Assembly (NCBI GenBank): GCA_963580455.1
Contig: OY756972.1
Span: 6,401,001-6,465,000, forward strand
Length of the DNA: 64,000 nt
Origin: Euonymus europaeus
Taxonomy: Eukaryota > Streptophyta > Magnoliopsida > Celastrales > Celastraceae
Direction of reading: 5' to 3'
This document shows, piece by piece, positions 54,840 through 64,000 of this stretch (position 1 is the first letter of the stretch; the number at the start of each line of letters is the position of its first letter). Both the position numbers and the translations under genes were made by a program. Under the pieces are notes generated by a model that saw only the letters and a program-made list of their open reading frames with translations, was not told where the DNA came from and did no database searches.

Positions 54840-56559
54840 CTATTGACAATTAGAGCACACAAATTCACGTATCTCATCCATGACAGAATGGAAGTGATTG
54901 TTATTCGGTAGCAAGTAGAACCCGATTGTTGCTCTCTCCAGGTATAAGAGTTTCACTACTTGACCAGCCTTCTTGAGCCCATCAGCATAAGCCAACTGCC
55001 AATCCTGAACAAGGTCTAAACCAGCCACCACAACAAGACTCTTTGGAAACTTCACTCCTTCAAGGCTTTTGCCCTTAGGACCAAATGGATTACATGCTGG
55101 ATGGTCTCTATCTTCTCCCTCGGGAAGAAAGGCTCGCCAATACCAATCCCGGTCTTGGATGCTGACAAAGTATTTCCTATCTAACCGCCTCTCAGACTCA
55201 GTTCTCTCTTTCCCTCCAAACATTGGGTTTAGCAGAATATTTCCCAACAATACAATTTCTGATTCCACTGATCGTAGCGCAACTTGGTGTACAATGTTAC
55301 CACCAGAGCTATCCCCAACCAGATATACATGTACTTTTGAGTCCTTACTTTGAAGCCAAGTTCTAGAATTCACCCACTTAAGAGCTGCCCATCCATCATC
55401 ATATGCACATGGGTATCGATTTTCAGGTGCACGCCGATAATTCACAGAAACAACAATAGCCTTACAAATGCTGACCAGTCGACGACATAGGGTGTCATAT
55501 ATAGCACTGTTTGCAGATGAATGGGCAAAGCTTCCACCATGGAAGAAAATTATCACAGGGACAACAACCTCAGAGCTCACAGGCTTCTCAAGTTCAGCAA
55601 GACTTGGTGGAGGTTCATCAGCATCAACTGGTCTATAGATCCTGCTGAGTAGGCTGGTGCTCCTGTCAATGATGACATCAAACGAGAAAACCCCATCAAC
55701 TGGGTTCAAATTTGCTGGGACTTTCCTGTCAAGAAACTCTGCCAAATGGCGATTAAAAGAGCCATCGGGACGTCTAAGGAGAGTGTAAGCCAGCTTGAAA
55801 TTGGAGATGAGAACCCATTGATTCAGAGGAACCACCATCTACAGAAATAACAAAAATCAAGCCTCTCATATTTCAATTACAACAAACAAGATAACACTGA
55901 ATATAAATAGCACAAGATCTTCAAAACTGCAAATGATAATATGTTAATCAGATTTAGGTTGAAGCTAATTGCCACTATTTTAAAGCCATAACAAGCCCAT
56001 AACAGGAATAATTAAAAGCCAGTATCAGATAAAATGGTGGAGTGGAATCTTTAGTTGCCAAACAAACAATAGCACACGCTCCACATCGATAAGATGCTCA
56101 GGCCCAGTTAATGAATTGGCAATTATAAATCAGCTTCTTAAGAAATCAGATACTCTGGATTTGGAAAAACAGAAAGTACCAAACCATAAGACCAAAACCC
56201 TAATTACAAATACTGAAACTAAGTAAGTAAATAACTGATAAGCTCCATTAACAACCCCCTTGTGCAACCCTTCCCAGTTCCCACTGAACTTCAACAAAAT
56301 CAGAACTGGAAACCACAAATTTTCTCTCTCCAAAGGCCAAAAATAAGTAGACCAACCACTCCATAATTGATTCTCAAAACCAATACACAAGCCCAATATC
56401 AAGTCATGATAACAAACTCAAAATTAAACATTCCAAGAAGCATAAAACAAATTACTCAAAACACCAAACCATCAAAAGACTCGATCTTGAATCACAAAAA
56501 GCCACAAAAACAAAGGGTACCTTGCACTCAATGAGGTTGACATCATTGCTCCCAGCCAT
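54840..56559 (-). CDS. GID1: Gibberellin receptor GID1
   Basis: Two exons on the minus strand: 56559-56521 (MAGSNDVNLIECK) and 55838-54840, with a 682-bp GT-AG intron: 345 aa, the normal GID1 length. GID1 is a soluble nuclear and cytosolic receptor derived from a carboxylesterase; with bound gibberellin its N-terminal lid closes and recruits DELLA repressors for degradation. The lid region VVPLNQWVLISNFKLAYTLL, the HGGSFAHSSANS oxyanion region, the GDSSGG nucleophile-type motif and GLDLVQDW are all present. As in other GID1 proteins, no catalytic histidine follows in the expected place (ATIGFYLLPNNNHFHSVMDE). The 13-residue first exon and the phase-0 intron right after it are the conserved GID1 gene structure. 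It looks fully intact; which subtype (A, B or C) is not decided. Confidence 0.96.
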
Positions 56560-57685
56560 TAAACCAATCGTAGAAAGATTCACAAGCGAAACTAAATACT
56601 CCTTTGGAGAACAACCTAGTCCGCAACTCACAGTAGAAACCCTAAAAAAGTAATAAGGACATGATCTTTATATCTCCAAAGATCATTCACATGATCAAGC
56701 TTCGAAACCCACAAAGAAACTGGTCTTTTAACATACCACTCAATCACTTGACTTCTGAACTTCAAATGGTTCTTTCTGAACTGATAAATGTCGGATTTAC
56801 TGCCATAAAACAGAGAACACGGTGCAGAGAGATTATGAATGAATGAATGAGAGAGAACTAAAGAAAATGCTGGGGATGTGCTGTGCCTTCGTGCAGGAGA
56901 AGTATTGGAAATATCAGTGCATGTTAGCACGCACCCTGTGAAAAAGCAAGCGTACGCACACCGTGAACTGGGTAGTGGATAGAGGGAGACGACAAAATAA
57001 GAGGCTGATGAGAGTCGAGAGATAACTGTTCGGTGGGACCCGCCATTGTAATATCTAATTTTAAAGAAATAAAATTTTTGAACAAACAAGTTTTCAAGCA
57101 TGCGGGCATCACCAGGCACGTGAGGACGAATTGCTGTCCCCATAAAACAACAATTTACTCAAATACCCATTCTTATAAACCTAATTACAGATATGCCAAT
57201 AAAACCAATTTTTAATACACAGTCCGCCCCAAATTACAGTTCAATTTCACTTTTTAGAAGTTGTTAATTAATTAAATTTCTAAAATAAATCTTTATTTAA
57301 TATGTTTCGTTATCTTATAAACATTTTCATCTTTCTATGACTATTTGCACTACAAAAATAATATTCATTAATTAAAGGTATATTAGGAAGTATACAAGTA
57401 AAATTTAATTTTTTCACTACATTAATTATATTTTATTAATCTGTATGAAAAAAGAAGTAAGATTATTTTTATGGCACTGAGGGAGTATGTTGGTTTATTT
57501 TTTATTGACAAAATTATAGGTAGGTCTACTTTATATGACTTATTAAGAGTAAGATCACTTATTTAAAACTTATTTGTAATTAGGTCTAGTTTTTAGATTT
57601 TTTATTGGTTAAATTACATAAGTGACCTTTAAAATACGGAAAATCATTTCATTATCGTATATGAAAACTAAGTATGTTGAGCATA
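56560..57685 (-). other. GID1 5' UTR/promoter and intergenic DNA
   Basis: GATATAAAGAT on the minus strand near 56664-56674, about 110 bp before the ATG, is a possible TATA box. CT-rich sequence and an (ATGA)n stretch lie at 56830-56860. The 171-codon minus-strand frame at 56628-57143 shows no protein features and overlaps the likely promoter, so I do not call it. Confidence 0.4.
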
Positions 57686-57689
57686 TACG

Positions 57690-58015
57690 AGCCCTTTAGG
57701 ATTTAGCGAATCTGTTTCCTTTAGAGTTTGTTTAACACTTATTATTTAGATTATAACATGAAAAATTCGACACACGAGTATATTAGGATTTAGCAAATCT
57801 ATTCCACTTAGGGTTTAATAGTTAACACTTATTGTTTAGGTTATAGCATGAAAATTCGATACACAAATCCGTTAGGGTTTAACGAATATGTTCCCCTTAG
57901 GATTTAACTCTTATTATTTAGGTTACAATATAAAAATTTGATACATGAACCTATTAGGGTTTGGCAAATCCGTTCCCCTTAGAATTTAACACTTATTGTT
58001 TATGTTATAGTAGAG
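57690..58015. repeat. ~85-bp minisatellite, about four copies
   Basis: Units begin TTAGGRTTTARCRAATCYGTTCC near 57697, 57781, 57870 and 57951, each followed by a TTTAACACTTATTGTTTAGG-type stretch and an ATGAAAATTCGAYACA-type stretch. Spacing is 81-89 bp. Units differ by 10-20%, so the array is old. Confidence 0.8.
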
Positions 58016-59590
58016 AAATAAACACAATTACATAGCATATATACCAATTATACATTTTTTTAAAAATAATGTAATTAAAAAGGCACATTAAAAACTATCG
58101 ATGATGGGTCTTGTTATAAATAGTTTTACATGTTATATTCGAATATGTAATTTTATTTTTTTTTGAAATTTACCATGCATTTTGAGAGATAAAACGTTTT
58201 AAATTTTTTTTTATGAATTTTTTTTTGCAATAGAGTGGACTGGAATACAAATAAAAATTTTCGGTAGACTTTAAAGTTCATAAATTATGGTTCATGGACA
58301 ATTCTCTTTTATTTAATTGAGGAAGGTGGCTTGGTGTTTCTTCACGCCAATAATGAGGTTTTGTCTTGCATGGTTAAGTGTGTGACAGTTGACATTTCTC
58401 TTTAAGGCTAATAATTATGTTTTCATTGCTTTCAACGGTTTTGGTGCTCGGTCCTCAAGTTTGTCTGAACATGTATGGCTGGCCATCAAGACTGTTTTAT
58501 TTTTTTTCGGTGTAAATTATGAACCTGCCTTCAAATCTCCTTTTTTTAGAACATATATTCGTATTAAACGAGTCGAAAGTGAATTTTTTTTTAAGAAACA
58601 AAATTACAATCCATCTCCAACAAAGGGAAAATAGAACTAGGGAGCTCGTTAAAGCTAATACACTTGAATTTAAACATATATGTTTAAGTGAATAGATTTT
58701 TGTATATTTAGATTTATTTGAAAGTTCATATTTGATTTATTATGAATATTAATTACTTTTACTTTTATTAATCAATACATTTTTAATAAAAAAACCTTAA
58801 ACTAATCGAACTCGGGTTTTAATATTTCTTATCAAGTTCCAGTCTCTAGGACCTATGAATATCAAATTTGGCTCAAGTCCAGAGGCATCTTAGGGATAAA
58901 ATGAGACGGACGACTGCCTAGAACTCCCATATTTTCTGGGTCCAATATTTTGAAAGTGGTCAGTAGCATTATACTTGTCTTAAACATATATATTTTTATC
59001 TCATACAAATAGGTTCAATAATATTCATAAAATTACAACTTAAAAATTAACTCATTTAAATCCTCTTTAATTATTAGTTTTATGAGGATCCTAATTTTGG
59101 AATTCATGACCCGACCCATTTACCCCCGTGTACCAACAAAAGGGATACTTGAGGTGGGAGGCCCATTTTGGTCATCACAGCCCCCACTACACAACAAGCC
59201 CGCCTGCGTTTGTAGAGGTACAAAAGTTGGGTTTGTCATAAATCTGTTTCACAGGAGATAAGGACAATCTTCCATCTCAAATAACTTTACACGTGTCATG
59301 AGAATGAACGCTAGACCGAGTGAAGATTGAAGTGTGAAGACTTACTATGAGCTGTCAACAACTTAGCCAAAGTGGTGCCTTCCCACACATCTCACTCTTC
59401 ATATGGCAAATCTGGAATGTGACCAACCCCTCTAATTATTTCCTTTACTTGGCTCTTTTATGAGCATCTGGCACTCTCTGTTCTGCTCCACGTGTAACTC
59501 ATCTTAGCCGTCCACCCGTTGTGTAAAATCGAGACAATAATCCATAAATTTGAAATCTGATTATTAAATTTACTTTTAAATTATGCGGTG
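58016..59590. other. Intergenic DNA
   Basis: No gene I can support. A frame at 58389-58634 reads MTFLFKANNYVFIAFNGFG but matches nothing I know. The GC-richer segment 59090-59210 may be a repeat fragment. Confidence 0.3.
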
Positions 59591-59599
59591 TATGTACCG

Positions 59600-60170
59600 C
59601 AACATATGATTATGAATATTGATGAAGTCCAAAATCTGAGGGGTTAAGGTGACGTATTAGTATGAGGCCGAATTAGGTCTTCTCGGTCGGATATGGTCTT
59701 CTCGATTGATTGGATATCTGCGTGGATGAGCAAATATAAGTTAAGAGCTCGTTAGAGAGTGTTCTCTGGCGTTGACAATCCGATACTTAAGTCAGATGCG
59801 AACGCAGATGAACTCCCTAAAGAACACAACACAGCTTGGTGCTCTAAAGAAAATAAATAGTGAGTGAGTAAAAAGTCTCCTTTTTACTTGTGGAGTAATC
59901 CCCTTTATATAGTGGTGAAACTTTACTTTAATAGAATTAGCAATAGAATGAGTGGGACCTTGCCAAATAAAGGAGTTATTGTTTTATCGGAGGATAAATA
60001 CTGTCCGAGAACAGAATAACCGAGCAAAACAATTGGGCTTCCTCGGAAACGAGCAATGTCGTTCGAGGAGTGTGCAACTTGTTATATCGATTAATGGCCA
60101 CGTGTCGTCTTCTTACTGGAGGATATGATTTAGTCTCATCAAATACTTTGAGATGTTTTGTGTTGGGTTG
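59600..60170. repeat. LTR-like block
   Basis: Contains phrases seen in plant LTR U3-R regions (CTTAAGTCAGATGCGAACG, then CCCCTTTATATAGTGG with a TATA-like box near 59893). It resembles in style, not in detail, the block at 37590-38250. No partner LTR or duplication was found, so solo-LTR status is a guess. Confidence 0.35.
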
Positions 60171-60666
60171 ACTAACACTACCGGTTAAATAATGTAGGGA
60201 TGAGAACGGAGTGGAGCTAATTAACTGACATTAATATATAAAATTAACTTTTATAACCTAAAATAATTTAACAAATAAACTCCTATAATTTAAATTAATC
60301 AACATTCATCAACCTACTTCATATAACAAATCACTCCAAAAATCGAAATAATTCGATATCAGTTTTTGTAATCGAACTATTAAATAACTTAAGGTGATTA
60401 TTAATATTGGTTAAAACTAAAATTTCAAATCTCTACTTTAACAAGATTAAGTGATTCAATTCAATTTGACTTTGGATTTGAACATCAAGTCAATATATGC
60501 TTTTCACATAAAATTTCCTCTAGATTATAAAAGAAATCTAGAAAACTAAAGTATATTTATACCTAAGTTTAAGAACATTATCGATTGAGGCAGGGTCGAG
60601 GCAGGATGGAAGATAGATTCAGCACCTCCCCCCTACATGATGCTGGCTGTGTTTCTTTGTAACATC
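60171..60666. other. AT-rich intergenic DNA
   Basis: No coding potential or repeat that I can support. Confidence 0.3.
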
Positions 60667-60669
60667 TTA

Positions 60670-61071
60670 GACACCGTTTGTTTCATATGTCGCACTGTTT
60701 AAAGCTTTGTGATCAACATAAAATGTAGTATCATCAAACGTCACATTTTCTTGACAGCTTAAAGTTGTGTAAAATGAAATACTGTTATCCCACAATATTT
60801 TACCGTCACATTATATAATTATCCCTCTGTATCTTAAAAGTTTTTCATTACTTTTTATTGTAATACATTTTTTTATCTAAAAAATTAATCTAATGAAAAA
60901 ATGAACCAAATACCTCACAACATTTTATACAGCTTAAAGTTGTGGGCCTCGCAACTTTTTGTACAACATTTTTCATAGTTTTACTCACAACATTTTTGAT
61001 AGTTTAAAACTGTAAAATACAATCTCCTAAAAAAAAAAACTGTAAAATACAACTGTGAAACAAACGGACCC
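60670..61071. mobile_element. Harbinger-like (Tourist-type) MITE, 402 bp
   Basis: Left end GACACCGTTTGTTTCA and right end (reverse complement) GGGTCCGTTTGTTTCA form inverted repeats matching at 13 of 16 positions. TTA flanks both sides (60667-60669 and 61072-61074), the standard target for PIF/Harbinger elements. No ORF. Internally it has several ACAACATTTT and GCTTAAAGTTGTG motifs. Confidence 0.75.
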
Positions 61072-61961
61072 TTAGTTGTTAGTATAACTATCACATTTAG
61101 TATAACTATGTGAGGCGTCCGAACGGCAAAATAAGGTATTTGTCATTTTCACTAAATATTTGGTGTTTTTTTAAAAATTTTGTTTGTTTTCATTCTTATC
61201 TATGGATTCCAATCGCATAGAATCCAATTTCGATGTATTTTGGAAATTTAAAGCTGAAATCTTGAAGGGGTTTTATTTTATTTTTATTTTTGTTTGTTTT
61301 TCTTTCTTATCTATGGATTCCGACCCCACATTGCACTGTTTAAAGCTTTGTGATCAACATAAAATGTAGTATCATCAAATGTCACATTTTCTTGACAGCT
61401 TAAAATTGTTTAAAATGAAATACTGTTATCCCACAATATTTTACCGTCACATTATATAATTATCCCTCTGTATCTTAAAAGTTTTTCATTACTTTTTATT
61501 GTAATACATTTTTTTATCTAAAAAATTAATCTAACGAAAAAATGAACCAAATACTTCACAACATTTTATACAGCTTAAAGTTTTTTTTTTTGTACAATAT
61601 TTTTCATAGTTTTACTCACAACATTTTTGATAGTTTAAAACTGTAAAATACAATCTCCTCAAAAAAAAAAAACTGTAAAATACAATTGTGAAACAAACGG
61701 ACCCTTAGTTGTTAGTATAGCTATCACATTTAGTATAACTATGTGAGGCGTCCGAACGGCAAAATAAGGTATTTGTCATTTTCACTAAATATTTGGTGTT
61801 TTTTAAAAAATTTTGTTTGTTTTCATTCTTATCTATGGATTCCAATCGCATAGAATCCAATTTCAATGTATTTTGGAAATTTAAAGCTGAAATCTTGAAG
61901 GGGTTTTATTTTATTTTTATTTTTGTTTGTTTTTCTTTCTTATCTATGGATTCCGACCCCA
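60692..61961. repeat. Tandem duplication, period about 641 bp
   Basis: 60692-61332 is repeated at 61333-61961 with few differences (AAACGTCAC versus AAATGTCAC; a shorter block lacking GTGGGCCTCGCAAC near 61580). The unit starts inside the MITE, just past its left inverted repeat, and runs beyond the MITE's right end. Copy 2 therefore has the right MITE end (61704, followed by TTA) but no left end. Each unit also contains a smaller internal repeat around TTATCTATGGATTCC. Confidence 0.9.
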
Positions 61962-63837
61962 TAGAATCCATTTTCAATGTATTTCAAAAATTTAAAGTAA
62001 ACTCTGTGATTTGATAAAATTTATTTTACATTTTTTTATTATTACATTATGATTTCATCATTTAAACACCATTTACATTGATAATATAATCCCAAGAGAT
62101 TTAAAATTTCGAAATCAAATGTGTTTTATGGTGTAAAATCCTCAATAATTGAATCATTTATTTACATTGTTTGTAACTAAACATGTGCTTAAACAACGGA
62201 TTACATTGCTATTTTGGACTGGACTTCTAATTTTTTGATTGTAGAGACTACGTTTGCCATTGTAGTGTAATCACATTATTTTTATACACAACATTGCATT
62301 TATTTTAGGGAATAACAATTTCATTACATTGATAATGAAAATAATTGGATCCTTTTGGGAAACAATTTCGAAACTAGCATATAATTTGAGAGATATGTTA
62401 GTAGCGTATATCCTGTTTTAAAAGTTGACATATATGTTGTTTTAAATGTTTTGTGTATTTGGTTCACTTTTTATGATAACATAAATGCTGTGACTAATCA
62501 CATATAGGTGTATTGCTACAATTTAATAAATATTGACATTTATATGTTTATATATAATAAATATTTTCAACAAGTTGGGCAAGGGCAAAGGCGATATTAG
62601 ATCTGCATCTAAAGAGTTCTAGATCTTTTGTTGTCTGTTAATGGTTTTTGGTTATAAATTCTACAGTTATAGTATTTGACTATCTTGTATTTCTTTTCAA
62701 ACTTTTTGCAGACTTAGCGGAAATAAAGATCAATACATTTTTTTCTTGCACTATATTAGCGAAAGATCTAATGTTCTTGTTTATAGCCTCTTGATTCAAG
62801 TCCTCTGAGAAGTTATGTCAAATGTCTAACTTACGCCCTTATATGGTTTGAGGATCCTCGATACCATTGTGCCAAGAATTTCTTGGACGCTGCGTCCGAT
62901 TTCTAAGAAAGTATAGTGATGCTGTTATAAATTCTACACCCCATACATATCAATAATATTATCCGCTTTGAATTGTCCGATTTCTGAGGATATATCGGGC
63001 CCACTCGACTTTGTTTCACCTCAAGTCTAGCAAGTGGACTTAGACCCAACTCACTAAACTTGAGAAAATGCCTTGTTGGTTGTATGAAGAGACTTTTTCC
63101 ACTTATAAAGTGGACCTTAAGTCCCACATCTTTCGATGTGGGACAACAGATGCACTGTGTTATATGGGTCTTGGCTTGACTTGACATGGGTCTGTGCTTG
63201 CAGGTGGCCTAAAGGTTGTACACTCTGGATGAATTGAAGTTGAATGGTTTAGAAACCAAGTCTATTCTATATCCAGTGGAATACTACCTTGGTATGTTGA
63301 AAGTAATCTGCAGCTTGCTGCAATTGTTGGGGGAATTTTTGCTTGGAATGCATTTGAGTTTAACCCACAACTGTTCCTCTTCATTTCTCTGAATTTGTTG
63401 TTTTTATTGACATTGGATTTTGTAAGTTTCTTTAGCTTATCTTCATCCATCTCAAAAGGACTATCTAATATTCTGTAATAGAATACAAGTTGCTGCCTAA
63501 ACATTTCTCAAATGCTCTTATATTTGTGAATGTAGATTTTCAAGTGCCACTTGTTTATTTTTGGTTACCTAAGTTAAAATTTGTCCTTAAGTATGGTTGG
63601 TAGATTCATGTTTTTTTCACACATTATTTATTTATAGTGTTGCTTCCTTTTCTCCCTTTTTGTCTTGAGATTTCTTCGATTAGGCATCAGCTGACTCAAA
63701 TTTTATTGATTCATTCGTACCCAAAGAGATTTGCAACGGTCTATAATGTCTTGGTATCTAATTGAACATAATCTATAGGTGGTTTTTAATGGTGGTGTTG
63801 ATAGCTTGGTTCTTGACATAATCGGTCATATATTCAC
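61962..63837. other. Intergenic DNA
   Basis: AT-rich with no ORF I can support. It includes the hairpin at 63121-63144. Some sequence at 63180-63500 is T-rich and transcript-like, but no exon is clear. Confidence 0.3.
63121..63144. repeat. Perfect 10-bp hairpin
   Basis: GTCCCACATC, loop TTTC, then GATGTGGGAC. This TCCCACATC motif is widespread in plant intergenic and LTR sequences, where it lies near promoters or terminal repeats. Confidence 0.6.
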
Positions 63838-64000
63838 TGTAATACCCTGGACTCATAGATAACTCACATTTTACAATGAGTTGATATTAGGTTAATATTA
63901 AAGTGTGTAGTAATGGGTGGTTAAGGGTCGACAAGATTAGAGTTGACATACACTCTTTAGAATTTAGAAAAAGAAAAGAAATTTAATTAAATTAAATGTA
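63838..64000 (+). repeat. Possible LTR start, cut by window edge
   Basis: TGTAATACCCTGGACTC resembles the usual start of plant gypsy LTRs, and the solo LTR at 38622 starts with the similar TGTGATATCCTGACCC. The rest lies outside the window, so this is only a suggestion. Confidence 0.35.

Noticed and set aside
56628..57143. 171-codon minus-strand frame upstream of GID1
   Set aside because: It lies in the GID1 5' UTR and promoter, has no recognisable domain and is overlapped by other frames of similar quality.
57690..58015. Interstitial telomere repeat, because of TTAGGGTTTA motifs
   Set aside because: The motif occurs once per ~85-bp unit, not in tandem. This is a minisatellite.

Overview
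This window is plant nuclear DNA, most likely from a eudicot. It has spliced genes with GT-AG introns, a complete two-exon gibberellin receptor gene (GID1), an ATG18/BCAS3-type autophagy gene, a plant DC1-domain gene, and many plant transposable elements: Athila-type Ty3/gypsy, Tnt1-like Ty1/copia, hAT, Harbinger-like MITEs and a CACTA end. The species cannot be named from the sequence. I see no bacterial or organellar gene, CRISPR array, rRNA or convincing tRNA.

Layout. 1-2.6 kb: the tail of an unidentified gene, an RKF3-like receptor-kinase pseudogene, and one half of a copia LTR. 2.6-14.3 kb: an 11,653-bp Athila-type Ty3/gypsy element on the minus strand. It has both LTRs, a tRNA-Asp-type primer site, two polypurine tracts, a gag-pol broken by three stops and two frameshifts, an open env-like ORF and a 5-bp TCAAC target duplication. 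It sits inside the 3' LTR of an older copia element whose eroded pol lies at 14.9-17.7 kb. 19.8-26.7 kb: a nine-exon ATG18h-like gene. 27-32 kb: hairpins, a long inverted repeat and a decayed BED/hAT transposase. 32.1-32.7 kb: a broken histidine phosphotransfer (AHP) gene. 32.9-34.4 kb: a two-exon DC1 gene.

35.8-46.4 kb is a second transposon cluster: a 696-bp hAT-type MITE in a GCGGCCGC duplication, a CACTA end, an LTR-like block with a 32-G run, and an RNase H-like pseudogene cut into three. The cuts are a 1,939-bp solo LTR (duplication GTAGC) and an intact, very young 5,205-bp copia element (duplication CTCAT, 1,312-aa open polyprotein, LTRs differing at one position by eye). 46.4-46.8 kb: a roughly 51-bp AT-rich tandem repeat. 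49-50.8 kb: an intronless gene for a 605-aa coiled-coil, probably tail-anchored protein, lying between two MITE copies in opposite orientation. 54.8-56.6 kb: GID1 on the minus strand. 57-64 kb: intergenic DNA with a minisatellite, an LTR-like block, a Harbinger-like MITE caught up in a 641-bp tandem duplication, and the start of a possible LTR at the window edge.

The working host genes (ATG18h-like, DC1, coiled-coil, GID1) are independent, separately promoted loci, not an operon-like cluster. What stands out is the layered history of insertions. I found no convincing new multi-gene system. The best leads are the fresh copia element, the three-way split RNase H pseudogene, the dead AHP gene, a duplicated splice acceptor in the ATG18h-like gene, and the MITE pair around the coiled-coil gene. 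Sequence comparisons were made by eye, so identity counts are approximate.
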